DNA from: Sclerodactyla briareus
Lineage: Eukaryota; Echinodermata; Holothuroidea; Dendrochirotida; Sclerodactylidae
Length of the DNA stretch: 64,000 nt
Reading direction: 5' to 3'
Assembly (NCBI GenBank): GCA_026419785.1
Contig: JAODTK010000223.1
Span: 310,001-374,000, forward strand
How positions within the stretch are numbered: the stretch's first letter is position 1; each line of letters begins with the position of its first letter. A program made the position numbers and the translations under genes. The notes under the pieces are model-generated. The model had not been told where the DNA came from. It was given only the letters and a program-made list of their open reading frames with translations, and did not search any database. Shown here piece after piece: positions 34,214 through 46,233 of this stretch.

Positions 34214-36010
34214 AGGTAGACCCCGTCAACAGTACCACTGTGGCCATGACTAACATAGAAGGGAATATTTAGTTGTAGGTACAGAAAAATTGAACACGTT
34301 CAATTAAAAGAGGCTATGACACTCGAACAAGGACCATTCATTGGATTCATCTACCATGCACCTGAGGAGCCAGTAACAGACAAAATATGATACTCAAGCT
34401 TTGGAATAATGAACATGGATGTAATAGCATAAGCATAGGTGTAATGAGAATAACAAAATAATTACAATCCTGATCCTAATTTTGGGATGACATTTACAAA
34501 ATATATCTATCGGTGGGACGATACTGCCAAGTGGAAGACTGCAGGAAACTGAGTGCAACACTGTACACATTAAAATAATCTATTCCATCTCACTAACGTA
34601 CTGTTGTCAATTGGAGTTCTAAGCTACTAACAACAGTCTCAGATAATTATTCAACTCTACACAAAACAACAGCATTCATCAGCATAACAAATACAATGCA
34701 AATTAAATGACCTAAACGGTTCTAAAGGCTAGAACTGACATTTGGTCCCATCAAGGACAGACCAACCAGAGAGCAATTCAATCTCATTTATCAAATTTTC
34801 AAAATTACCGAAAATGAAGATTTAACAGATGAGATAACAAAAAATTCACAAAATGCCAATGAATTGATACAGCCTTTGGATGACACATTTACATGTGTTA
34901 TAAGTTGTAAAACTGTACGTTTGCTTCCATGACATCTTCCTGAAATGAAGAAATACAACTGGAAAAGTATTTTGTAGTTTGTTCTTAGCGAAGGCTGTGG
35001 CATCCTAGCCAGCCCTTACTATGACCCCCAGGTGAATGTTTCCCCCACTTTGACCTGGCCGTAACAAAACTGCATGGAACTGGACATGTTGCACAAGGTC
35101 ACAACAAATTTAGCCGCATGTCAGCTGGTGTGATGTGGCCTCACAACACACATAACACGAAAGATAAAATATGAGAACGTAAACCACCATATCTTGGTAT
35201 ACTTGGGTGTTTAGACAATCCCCTTTGGTCCACTTCATCAATTTTCAACATAATTATTTAATTATTATACAATTGACTACATGTAGGACATCTGCAAAGG
35301 CACAACGGTGTCATAGCAATCTAAACCTGTACAACCAATTTCCTAATACACCTTGAAATTGTTGCTGGGAACCCTAATTACTTTAGCAGATTCAACCAAA
35401 AAAAACAAAAAAAAAACAACACTTATATCTGCTATCACTCTTCTTGAATGCTTTCAGTATCTTGATTTTTCAGTCTGTTTGATCTATACATATTTGGTTA
35501 TATCAAAGAATTAGGTCAAAATTCAATCAAGAGGAAAAACACAGTCATTCATCGAGATTTATACTAATGACTGCAATGTCCAAGGTCACAACATTGAAGG
35601 GTTCTCATTATTACCTCGTCGTTTCTACTACTTTCCAGCTTTTATGGAGCTCACTAACAATATTGAAAGGAGTGACTATAAGTATTCACGACCTTGAAAT
35701 ATACCTGGCATGGTTATCTAGTATAATAGCAAAATTATGTTGTGTTTAAAAAAAGGAAATGTTTAAAGATGGATTGTCGTCAATTAAAATAAATCTTGTA
35801 AACAATATACTGCACCCAGCAATTTAGATAAATTGAAATCAAATGGTATATTCCACACATTTTTCCGTTCAAATGAAATTGATATAATATATTGAAAGTA
35901 AGTGATTCCGATATACCAAGTTGAGCTGCACATTACAATATTCTGTCATGACATCATGCAAAATTTGTCATCGCTTGTTCGCTGGATGCTAGCAGGACAA
36001 CAATCCATCT
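34214..36010. other. AT-rich intergenic DNA
   Basis: No splice-supported frame or repeat recognised. Confidence 0.35.
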
Positions 36011-36140
36011 TTAAATGATATTAACAAAGATACTGAAGAAACACACATCCCTCCCTTCCTTGCCCAGGCGGGCTGTCAGCTTGGAGCAGCCTACCAGAGT
36101 TATCATGTAGGGGTCGACAAAGGTCTTGGGATGTGACAGA
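36011..36140 (-). CDS. Candidate terminal exon, unknown protein
   Basis: On the minus strand an acceptor (TGATGCCCTTGTCAG) precedes 42 open codons (LSHPKTFVDPYMITLVGCSK… ending CFFSIFVNII) and a TAA at 36011-36013. The block has higher GC than its surroundings and natural codon choice. The plus strand also shows a strong acceptor (CCTTCCTTGCCCAG) opening AGCQLGAAYQSYHVGVDKGL, so orientation is uncertain. No family assigned. Confidence 0.25.
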
Positions 36141-36189
36141 CTGACAAGGGCATCACAATGTGGACCATACATACAGGGGGTCAAAGGTT

Positions 36190-38857
36190 ACAGCTTCCTT
36201 CAACAGACCAGGCATATAATAGAGAACATGTCACATTCTCCTCTCTGACATAACAGAGAGGTAAACTGCACTTATATACAGTGACTTCTTTAACATGTGC
36301 CACTAAACCCTGACTGGTACAGAATTAGATTTGGGTATTGATGTCTCATCAGGATTAAGAACAGTCAGCCTGACTGGCCACACCAGGGGTGATTTAGTAA
36401 GAATGGAACCAGGCTCCATTTTGTGAGAACATGAAAATGTAGTGTACAATTTCCCAACATGTATGAAATTTTTTCGCAGCTCATTTAGTTTTGACGCCCA
36501 GTATCTGACTGCCCCAAATAAAACAGCTACACAAAGTGCTGCAATGAATTTTCAATGCTGTTGTAGGCATTTCTATGAAAAAATTAAGCTTTCATTCACT
36601 GTGGTAAAAAAAAAGTGCATTTAAAAACATTTGGAAAAAGTATGGAAAATTCAAAATAATTACCATCAAATTTGCATCATTTGACCTAACTGACCAAATT
36701 CAAACTATGATAGATAACAATGCATTTTTAATTTCACATAAAATAAGGAAAATAACAGATATCCCTGAAATTTTGGTGTTGTAAAAATGTTCCTAATACT
36801 TGAAAGCGACACAGATATTTTAGTTGAACAAATTTTTTAGCTTATTATCATTTAGAATGCAAAATAGTTTGGGTGATCAGACAGCCCACTGGTACGAAGG
36901 GTTCAATACTGGGCCAACTAAGTTGAATACTGGGCTAGAAACACCTTATTTTGTTAGTTTGTTATTCTACAAAAAGAAGCTGGCAAATATCTTATTTTTA
37001 AAGGATTCATGTTGTCTACGTTAGTGGTTTTCAGTTCACCATTGGTCAATGCAGGTCAATTGAACTAAGCATTGAGAAATGGGAACAATTTTTCCTTGAA
37101 GGGTCGGATACTGGGCACTTTACCCCATACCTAGATGCTGCATTAACCAACTCTCATTGTATTTACTGAGCTCTGGTTTCTGTTAAGACAAGTTTTACAT
37201 CAATAAAGTTATGAAAACATGAAACTTTTACTCTCTTTTAATATTTTCCAGTATTTCCCAATACTCCCCATTTTAGGGCATATTTCCCAGACCATGAATA
37301 CCGGCAGTATTTTCCACCTCGGTATTAGGGCAAAATTAGTAATTTCGTGGGATAGGTCCTTGTGGCAAAACAAATTTATCTGTTATGGCTAGCCGGCTTC
37401 TTTAAAAAATTCCCGAACTGATCACCATTTCTTCCAAAATAGAAATGATTTGAGTGCTGTGATTTTGACCAAAGTTCTTCTTGTAGATGAGGTATTGGAC
37501 GATGGCATTAGTTTTCAATATCACTGATGCTTATTTCGTCAAATACTGAAAAGCTGAATGGAGTTTCAAGTTTGGAAGAAAATTGGTAATATTAAACACA
37601 CAATTATTACTGTTCACATCTAGCAAAATTAGTATTGTCAATTTTGAAGAACAAATAAATACTATTTCCACCAATGTGTTCGAATGCAGGCATCGGAAAA
37701 ACTTCAACAATCGACTGAACACAGAGTGAAATATCATAAATCACAGTACCCATAGACTGCTGGGTAGAAAAAAGTTGTGCATATGTACAGAAGGCCACAT
37801 TCAAGGCATTATTTATTGCTCTAAATTAGTAACACTACAGATCAGTGATAGCATGATTGGTTGGTTCCTTTCATCTTACAAAAAAAAATGTGTACTTCTA
37901 CATTCTATACACATCAATAGGAAAACAGTGGATATTTGGAAGTCTACTTAACCTGTTCAATAATCTAAGGCACACATGATAATTTTTTTAAAAGAACTAT
38001 CAAAATAGACCTGTATTTGTACAAATGTACGGCTAAAACCAATTGGAAGACTTTTTTTTTTCTGTTATAAAAGTATATTGGAAGTTCTTTGGTGATCGTT
38101 GTTAATATGATGTAATACACTGAAGACTCTTCTAATAATTGTTATTTATTTTCTTTTGAAGAACACAGTCAGGAAATCTCACTGAAGTGACATTTTAAAT
38201 ACATCGTGACTTCATGTACCTGCTTAGGATGGAATACATACCACACCTAGCTGACACACAAAATATTGGAATGCAAGACAGAAAACTACGAACCCAACCA
38301 CCACTGCAGCCCCTTAGGGTTTCGAGTCCCCCCCCCCCCTACCCCCGCTCCACAACGACTCCAACCATCAGAATTGCAATTCTGAGTCCGAGTTCCACTT
38401 GCTTAATTGAACATGTGACTGATTGAACCAAAATATGCACTTGGAAAAGTCTTGATGGCAGCATTGAGGGTGAATTTACACATATATGACACTGGTTACC
38501 ATGAACGATGAGTGCCTGCATGTCACCAAAATGCCAAAAAAGGACTTAGCCCAGTGGTGTGGCTGTGAACTGGAAGGCCGCAAGACATCATGATGAGAGA
38601 GCTTGCCTTGTCGGTACCCTCCACTACTGAAATTCAACCGATGACCTCCTCACTTAGGAATAACCCAGAAATTTTCCCAGAGTGTATTGCAGCCAGACAG
38701 CCAGAATGAGCTCAACTTCAAGGACATCCCTACTGGCTGTTAACTTCCACTATAAAAATCACCATTGGTGGCTCGGGTCAACGAGCGTACTCCATATCAG
38801 CAACTATTGACTGAGAATAGCACCCCTCCCACCCCTCTACCAAAACTTAGCTAGGGT
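36190..38857. other. Downstream flank of zinc-finger gene, AT-rich
   Basis: Nothing is recognised except a C-run near 38330 and AT-rich sequence. On the minus strand several AATAAA-like words occur (for example complement of TTTATT near 37812 and 38145). I cannot say which, if any, ends the zinc-finger transcript. Confidence 0.35.
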
Positions 38858-40623
38858 CTAGGATTCGATTTCTGGCCACTCCATAAAGTGGCGGGCGGTG
38901 TGGCGTCGCCAGGTCTCCTGCCCAACCAGTCTAACGGGTCCGCAGTAACGACAGTGAACGTCGAGGTAATGTGTTCCCTGTTCATGGTGGGGTCTTCTGC
39001 TTTGGTGACTTTGGTTTATCTGGCTTTGGTGTCCCGGTAGTCTTCTGCCTCTGTGGCAATTTGGTTTCTTCTCCTTTGGCAGTTTAGCCTTCTTCAGTTT
39101 ACCTTGTTTAGGCGACCTCTGCTTATCAGGCTTGGGAGGTCTGGGCTTATTTTTCTTGACCCCAAAGCCTTCCAGCTCTGAATCACTGTCATCGTCCTCT
39201 GAAGGTTCTGGGACGATGCGGAAGGGAGCGCCCTCTTCCTCTGAATCACTGGCGCCTTGGGATTGGTCCTCCGGGAAATCGTAGACACTTGTATCATTGA
39301 CTGCGCGGGGATAGTGGTCCACACTGGCCTCCGTCGGGCTTTGGTTCCTCTTGTACTCCTCAAATGTGATAGAGAGGGTCGCCTGGTCCTGTCGTCTCTT
39401 CTTCTTCTGCGGTTGCAGCTCGAGTTTGGCCTCAACCTTGCTGCAGCGCTTGCTCCCCTTGTGCGTCCGCAGGTGTTCCCGGAAGACGTGCTTGAAGGGA
39501 GACTCGTAGGAGCACTTGGGGCACTGGAAGTTGCGATTCTGAGAGTGGATCTGGAGGTGTATCACATAGTCATCCTCGATCCGAGTCGAGTAGTTACAGA
39601 GGTTGCAGACAAACTTCTTGACCTCCTCATGGAGGCTGATGTGCCGCTTGATCGAGAACGCCTGGCTAGACGAGAACGAGCAATACGGGCACTGCAGAGG
39701 GCGCTTTCCGATGTGCATCTGGAGGTGTTCTCGGAGGGATTTGGGCACGGTCGACGCAAAGGGGCAGTAGTTGCACTTGAACGGTTTCTCCCTGGTATGG
39801 GTTCTTATGTGGACGTTGAGGTGACCCTTCTGGCTCGAGCTGTAAGAGCAGAGGTCACACTTGAACGGTTTAGCACAGTGTGGATCTCGTGTGCTGGATG
39901 AGGTTGTGCTTCCTCATGGTCGTGTAGTCGCAGACGTCGCACTTGAATATAACGGGTATGGTGGGAGTACTTCGCGACGTGTGCCTGGAGGATCGCGTTG
40001 GTGGCACAGCGGTACGAGCACCCCTGGCACTTGAATGGGCGAGGGTTCCCCTCGTTGTGGGTCCGCAGGTGGACTTTGAGATGCATCTCCTGTAGGGTGG
40101 AGTAGTCACATACGTGGCACTTGTAGGGCTTGAAACCCTTGTGCATCCGCATGTGGATGACCATCAGGCCGCGGCGCTCCGTACGGAAGCCGCACACCTT
40201 GCACGTGTAGGGGCTGTCGCCCTCGTGTATCAGGGAGTGCGTCATGATACCACTGTAGTATGGGGAAGTGAGGTGCAGGACATCACACTCGTAGGAGCCC
40301 GAGTCATTCTCGTGAAAGGTTATCAATTCGTTTTCCTCCTCCTCTTCGTCCGACAATTCTTTGTTGTTCTCCTCAACTATGCCGTTGCCGTAATCCAGTT
40401 CATCGGATCGGGCAAGGTCCGTCTGGTTGTGGTTAACTGCCACGCCATGGTCAGATGTTCGTAATGGAACTCCCTTCTTCGCATTGCCTGGAGGTCTCTC
40501 CGCCTCCATAGGGGGTGCTTCGGATCCGGGATTGGGCGAGAACCCTTTGCGGTGGGGTGGTTTGATCTTGAGCACACCAATGACCTTCCCGCCCCTGCTC
40601 CGACCCTTCTTTTCGTGTGGCAT
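38858..40623 (-). CDS. C2H2 zinc-finger protein, frame broken twice
   Basis: Nuclear DNA-binding regulator by family inference. ATG at 40623 (context AAAATGC) follows a splice acceptor, and TAG is at 38858-38860. Residues 83-98 are acidic (EENNKELSDEEEEENE). A degenerate finger at 113-133 lacks its second Cys. Fingers follow at C141-H161, C169-H189 and C199-H221. Finger 4 (FKCDVCDYTTMRKHNLIQHTR) lies in a second frame. Fingers 5-9 lie in a third frame, with C-x2-C-x12-H-x3-H spacing and YSS/YST cores. Then come a KKKRR block, acidic DSEEE and DDDSDSE stretches, a Lys/Pro-rich basic tail and a final lone finger (CRYC…RRHTARH). The two +1-type shifts fall at about 39940-39957 and 39871-39890. 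The finger style resembles multi-finger REST/ZFP64-like regulators, but orthology is not claimed. Confidence 0.85.
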
Positions 40624-40650
40624 TTTAAGTGACTGTCAACAAGAGGAAAG
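40624..40650 (-). other. Splice acceptor and short 5' leader of zinc-finger exon
   Basis: Reading on the minus strand, CTTTCCTCTTGTTGACAG is followed by TCACTTAAA and the ATG. The exon therefore begins at 40632, and an untranslated first exon must lie upstream beyond the transposon block. This also supports 40623 as the true start. Confidence 0.6.
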
Positions 40651-41149
40651 AAAGAATGTGTTTATAATATACCATCAGTCTTAATACTGTACACATAGTA
40701 AATAGTTTTGATTCGCCACTTGTGTAGACGATTGGTTGTATGCAAAGGTCACCATTGTTGTAGGACTCGAGGCCGGCCTCGGCCTCTAGGCCTGCCTCAA
40801 GGCCAGTTTTTTGTGGCCTCGGAGGCTGTGGTCTCGGCCTCGTAGCTTCCGGCCTCAGGTTTTGGGCAGAGGCTGGTCGAGGCCAGACATTAATTTTTGG
40901 CTATTAAAATGAAATGAAATAAAGAATAATTTTTTGATGTCACAAATGATGCTTCTGGATTCGTTGAAATTACCGCAACAACTTGAGCTGATTGGTTTCA
41001 TCCAAAAGACTGCCGATACTCGGCCTACCATGCGTCATGCAAGTCCCCAGTGCAGTGCTAGAGTGCCGGCTGTCTAGCGAGCTAGTTATTCATAGACAAC
41101 TTACAGTGCTGAATGCACTTCACTTGCACTGCAAAGTGCACACATACGC

Positions 41150-41990
41150 CTCATGTAGCTGTGTGTAAGAAGCAGTGAATCCTTGCCACCGAGCGCGGCC
41201 ATATGTGAACACTCGCTCACTCACCCATGGGGGCACATGCCTGGGAGGCACCTCGCCGCATCCATTTGCCGCTTCTAGTCACCCGACCTCCACCAGGCAA
41301 GCGACCAGGCCTGGGCCTGACCCATCCCACCTAACTCAATGAGGTACCCGCGAAGCTACGCTAACCAAGAGCTACAAGCCATCCTGGCAGGCGGCTCCAA
41401 CCCGCCGGATCCCGTACAGACAGAATTGGTGGACAGGATCGTCCACCGGAAGGCGTGCCATATGCCCGAAGAAGCGCAGTTGTCGATCGCTGTTCAGGCA
41501 GCTGACGCTCACCATCCCTGCCTCCTCAAGCACCCTGGCATTAGACACACAGTTTTGCTAGCGGTGACCAAGGATGCGACGAAGCGAGGTAGCCAAGAAA
41601 GAATCCAGCATACGCCTCAACCCAGCAGTGAGCGTCCAAACCTCGCTGGAATAAAGTAACACTAGAAGCACAACAGAGCCAAAAACACACAGCTTGGTTT
41701 TTCTGCACAGATAACGTGATCGCCAAACGCCACTATCCAGTGACCTCATGACTCCACAAGCCAGCCCAAGGCGTCTACTAACCTCAGGCTCGTAAGACCC
41801 AGAGCTACTGATGACACATTGCCAAGGTAAAGAAAAGACTCAGTGACCCCAACCCTCTCACCCAAGACTGGGACCGACTCACAGTATTGGCCCAATTTAT
41901 AGGACACCTGTAGCCCCAGCGGATATGGTTCCTGACTCAGTACTTCAAGAGCAACCACGAAAAGTCTGTTTCCCCTACAGTGGTACACCC
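41150..41990 (-). mobile_element. LINE reverse-transcriptase C-terminal fragment
   Basis: The minus-strand translation carries LGLQVSYKLGQYCESVPVLG then VTESFLYLGNVSS. It continues with VWRSRYLCRKTKLCVFGSVV, LLYSSEVWTLTAGLRRML and SLRRILGHR. After a stop come CVSNARVLEEAGM, DRQLRFFGHMARLP and DPAGWSRLPG. This is the standard order of the post-catalytic end of a non-LTR retrotransposon polymerase. Stops and frame changes show it is dead, and the 5' part is truncated at about 41990. The plus-strand frame at 41339-41659 is its shadow. Confidence 0.8.
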
Positions 41991-42226
41991 CCCTCTTTAT
42001 AATGACAAATTCTGTGATGGCAAAAAAATCATAGGTAATAATGTTCATCTGCATTAAGGTGATGGTAAATTTGATGAGAAGTATAACCTTTATAGCAAAT
42101 CTCACAAGCATTAACATTTTTACAACTGCATTCAATATATTTTTTCCTTCTGAGTACTGACTTGAAGAATAACATTTTTTGCAAATCAACTTTCTTCAAT
42201 ATATACTCATTTTGGGGACTTTAACC

Positions 42227-43681
42227 AAAAGGCATAATTTTCCCGTTTTGTAAACTGTAAATACCGTTTTATAAATTTTCTGTTTTCCGTTTTTTTCCGT
42301 TTTGTAGAAAAGAGCACATTTTTCCAACTACTGCATACTTGCAGCACACTGTATGGGGCATCTATTTTCACAATGTTTTTCTTTCATACATCCTTATTTT
42401 TTAATGTAAAAAGATTGCCCCCCCCCAAAAAAGATTATTTCGTTTATTCAAATGAATGTTCATATGTCGTTTTCTGAAAAATTCAGACAACGTACGTATG
42501 GCAAACAGCACATGCATGTGGCCACTGTTGTGCTGGTAGTACTAGTACGCAGGCAGAAATACATGTATACCTCTCATTCTTCCATACGTAGTAAGCTCAG
42601 CCCCGCTGAAACAGATTGCTACTCGCTAGCGCAATTACCAGCTGAGTAAGCCCTAACGTAACTTATTATTTTATCAAGAGACGGAGGAAACGAAGCAAGG
42701 CACGCATCTAAAATAGCGGAAAAGCACACCAAATCAATGCCTAAACCTTAATGTATGATTGTTTCATCCACCATTTGTCTAATTAATCATGTTCGTTCAT
42801 TCATAAACTTGTAGGACAACGCGAATTCTATTGCAGTATCGCTGATCGACGATCGTAGATAAATCCACTCCTTAACCACATAGTCAATGGGAAAATCCTA
42901 TTGAAGTTCAGTGTGTGTGGAAGGATCGTTGCCGTCGGTCCATAGACTTGGTATCGTTGTGTTGCGAGCTGTGGGAATTGGAAGCACATTGGATGACCAC
43001 GTGTTCCAAGCAGGGCTATGTTTAAAAGTAGTGCACAGCATTGGGCGAGTGAGCTAGCAAATTACAGCGTTGATGTTACATTACGGTGAAGCTGCGATGT
43101 CTGCAGCGGCTGGGATATTCGGCAAATATAGCAAATACTTAGCTCGCAACACACGTGGGGCAGTTTTATCAATTTTAAACACTTTTTCACATGAAATGTA
43201 GATTTAGAAAATGGGTTTCATCAAGAGTGACATTGCCGTTGATTACGTGACCTTTTAGCGAAGTCCAGTTTTACAGGCGCGTGCGAAGCTTCTGTACATT
43301 GATGTACATTTTAAAGTTACATCGCGACAGAATTGAATGGAGCATGCGATGCCTTCGAAGACCGATCATGTTGTAAAATAACGTCTGCCGCGTAACAAAA
43401 CGGGGTAAGCTTCAACCTGTGTGCTTGGCTCTGATTTTAGGTGAAGTGTTCGGATCGCGGTAGGTGGTCAAAATATGTCTTTATTTCGTTTAATTTACTG
43501 ATCCGAGTAAGGAGTTATTCGTGAAAAATAAAATATTATTTATTTTTTGGTGATTAACGTCCAATTCAGTTTGACTTTAGACTATTTTTGGGACAGATTC
43601 TTGAAATTGTTAAATCCTTTTCTACTACCGAATTCGGTGATTTTTCTCCGTTTTCCGTATCGCGGTAAAATGATGCCTTTA
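42227..43681 (-). mobile_element. hAT-like non-autonomous element, copy B
   Basis: Inverted sister of 10294-11591, 1,455 bp, starting AAAAGGCATAATTTT and ending AATGATGCCTTTA between perfect 8-bp duplications CTTTAACC (42219-42226 and 43682-43689). The extra length is an insertion of about 150 bp near 42330-42485 (with a C-run at about 42418) that copy A lacks. Different target duplications show two independent transposition events. No transposase. Confidence 0.8.
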
Positions 43682-43914
43682 CTTTAACCCTTTCTGTCTC
43701 CATATATTAATCATAATGACTAGCTATAGCAATGGGGAAGACTATTTTTTTTTCATGTATTTAAACACTGGTAATTAAATTTTTTATGCGGTGATATTAT
43801 TGCCCATCCTCGGCAAGGAAGGTGTGGCCTCGGCCTCGAGGGTGTAGCCTCAACCTCGAGGGGTGCGGCCTCGGCCTCAGATTCAGCGGCCTCGACTACA
43901 ACACTGAAGGTCAC

Positions 43915-44697
43915 ACAACAAAACATGCCCCTCTGAAATATGCCACAAGATTCTAGTGGCCCAAGGCCCATGGGCTATGGATTTTTTTAAATAATCGACT
44001 ATTTGGTAATCACCCTGCATTATTCAACCGAATAGGGATTATCAGTCTTGCTGATTCCACAGGAACAGTCAAGTTTATTTGATATTAAGTTTATGTTGTT
44101 AGCCAATTATAGGCTAATCACCCACCCAAGCCTCAGATAGTATATTGCATTTAATTGCTGTATTTTGGTCCATGGTCAGAAACAAGTCTGATATGATTTT
44201 AATGATGAATAGTGTCACGACAATGCAGTGCCCAACGCTATTCATTCATCCATGATTGCTGGTCTAAGTTCACTAGTCCATGATCACAACTGGTTGTTAA
44301 ACTAGCCTACATAAAACTATATAACAAGAGGGTTCATGAACTGCTAGTTGGCCTTAATTCACGATCAGTGGTCGTTTAATTTTGCCTTTAGTAGGTTCAA
44401 CCAACCTGATCTTAGAGGGCGCAATAGAGCAAATTGCCAGTTGCAGGTAATAACAGCACAATCAATAGAGGCATGTATAGAGGTGGAAACAGTTTGGCCC
44501 CGAAGTATACTAACTATTGACAAGGTGATCGCCCCCCAGTGTCTTGCCTAGTTGCATGATCAGTGGTTTCTTCTATTAGCCACCATGCAAACAATTACAA
44601 CACATTTTGTGTGTTGCTTTCAGATTTTTGTTTTAGCATAAAACAGAAACAGTGACCTCCAGTCTAAGTTATGTCTAAGTTAAAAATGTTAGAGAGT
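43915..44697. other. Intergenic DNA, nothing recognised
   Basis: AT-rich with no supported gene, RNA or repeat boundary. Confidence 0.35.
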
Positions 44698-45034
44698 AAA
44701 GGTGGCCGTACAGGTCTACAAAGTTTCATGAAAATCCAGCAAACTTTAAAATTATGCATAAATTATGCAAATTAGACACGTTGAATGACCTCCAATGATC
44801 CTGAATCCATGAAAAAAACATTTGGAACTAAAGGTAAACCATACCCACCAGGTTTCATGAAATTCCAACCAACTTCAAGATTTATGCATGAATTATGCAA
44901 ATTAGGCACATTGAATGACCTCCATTGACCCCAAATCTTTTGTTAAAAAGTTTGGGACAGAAGGTAGACCATATTCATCAAGCTTCGTGAAAATCAACAA
45001 ACTTTCAAACTTCACATAAATTATGCAAATAGGC
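44698..45034 (+). repeat. Octamer-type ~125-bp tandem repeat, three units
   Basis: The word AATTATGCAAATTAG(A/G)CAC followed by TTGAATGACCTCCA recurs at about 44760 and 44892, with a third truncated unit at about 45010. TTTCATGAAA.TCCA precedes each. Every unit contains ATGCAAAT, the POU/octamer element. The same family lies reversed at 26330-26680 and as a fragment at 49500-49640. Confidence 0.75.
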
Positions 45035-45037
45035 ATA

Positions 45038-45780
45038 CCGTATTCATTCCGCTAACCGCCCATCTCCCGTAAGCGCCCACCCAACTTTTTTGCAAACTCT
45101 TTTGTAAATATAAAGTCGACTGAAAAGCCTGAAAATATTTTCTGTTTCATGACAGCAGCGTAGCACAAGAACGATTGCTCGATTCATTGCAAGTGCATAC
45201 AGCATACACGAACAAGAATGGTATTAAAACCAAATCACTCGTGCGCTCGCATCGCCGCTCCGCGATAACATGTTGTGGCTGTGACTTGCGTAGACCGACG
45301 AGGTACTCAATTCCATGGTGGAGTGATTCAACAATTCCACTGGATACAACGATTATAATAATCAGTTTTAGCAATGATTTTAGCACTGTCACAATCAAAT
45401 TCCAGGCCGTGTCTTGCTTCGGTATTCATGCCGATCGAGGCAATGGTTAGGTGGTCATGCAGTATGTGTCTGTCCGCCTGTATCACCATAGCCCATTCGT
45501 AGTTTGAGCGGGTTATATTGTATAGCGCAGATGCATAGCATATTGAACATAGGCCAGGGTGGGTTGGGGAGGGGGCGAATACACTGCTTGTGGAAAAATA
45601 GCAAGACATTGTTTGCTTCAACCTATGCGATGTTTTGGATGTGTGTTTACATACACAGTGTCAGTCTCGCAAAAAATACACCCAAAACACATACAAAACA
45701 GTGGTAAAGTTATACTCTCGTAAACGTCCATTCTTGAAACTTTGCAGCACCGCTGGGGCGCGGCAGCAGAAGGACTACGG
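45038..45780. mobile_element. TA-flanked inverted-repeat transposon remnant
   Basis: The left end CCGTATTCATTCCGCT and the right end (opposite strand) CCGTAGTCCTTCTGCT match at 13 of 16 positions and are each bordered by TA. Both continue into GCGCCC-type sequence (CCGTAAGCGCCCACCC on the left). TA duplication suggests the Tc1/mariner group. No transposase frame is visible. It truncates the third octamer repeat unit, so it inserted later. Confidence 0.55.
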
Positions 45781-46233
45781 TATTTACGCCTTGAAAATGC
45801 TAATCAGTCATCTACCTGTCATCCAGGTCCTACATGCCAAACTACATCACTGTAGCACATATGGTGCTTGCGTAATCTTGCTAACAAGTTTAACATAAAT
45901 ACATAAAATAGCTAATTGCCCAACTATTTATTTTATTGACTTTGCGGCCCAAAATTTAATCAGACTGTGTACACCAACTATGGGGCGACACACAATATTT
46001 TGGTCATAATCGGCCTCATGGTTTGTGAGAAATCCTGCTAACAAGAAAGTGTGACTGTCTGTGACATACACACACACACATACATGCCAGAAGTGACCAC
46101 TAAGTCTCTTACTGAATCTCATTCAGGCGAGACAAAAAAACACAAATTTGACCTCCGGTGACCTCGAAATCACTGTCATGTTTTTCGGGACCAACGTTAG
46201 TCCTCTGCGCAGTTTTGTGAAGTTTTGTTGAAA
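45781..46233. other. Spacer with GGTGACCTC repeat and CA run
   Basis: A short CA microsatellite lies at 46069-46080. From 46140 to 46215 is one copy of the TTGACCTCCGGTGACCTCG family also at 22535. No gene. Confidence 0.5.

Larger units (their letters stand above)
40753..43906. mobile_element. hAT-like element with nested insertions
   Basis: Ends are CATTGTTGTAGGACTCGAGG and, on the opposite strand, CAGTGTTGTAGTCGAGGCCG. Flanking 8-bp direct repeats AAGGTCAC lie at 40745-40752 and 43907-43914. The CAGTG terminus and 8-bp duplication are hAT hallmarks. Both ends continue into GGCCTCGG-rich sequence. Inside are a LINE fragment (41150-41990) and a complete second hAT-like element (42227-43681), so the 3.15 kb is a nest. 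No transposase seen. It occupies the putative 5' intron or promoter-proximal region of the zinc-finger gene. Confidence 0.75.

Noticed and set aside
39257-39901. 214-codon open frame on the plus strand
   Set aside because: It is antisense to the zinc-finger exon. Its length comes from the GC-rich coding bias of the minus strand, and the minus frames carry the Cys/His pattern.
41339-41659. 106-codon plus-strand open frame with ATG
   Set aside because: It is the shadow of the minus-strand LINE reverse-transcriptase fragment.
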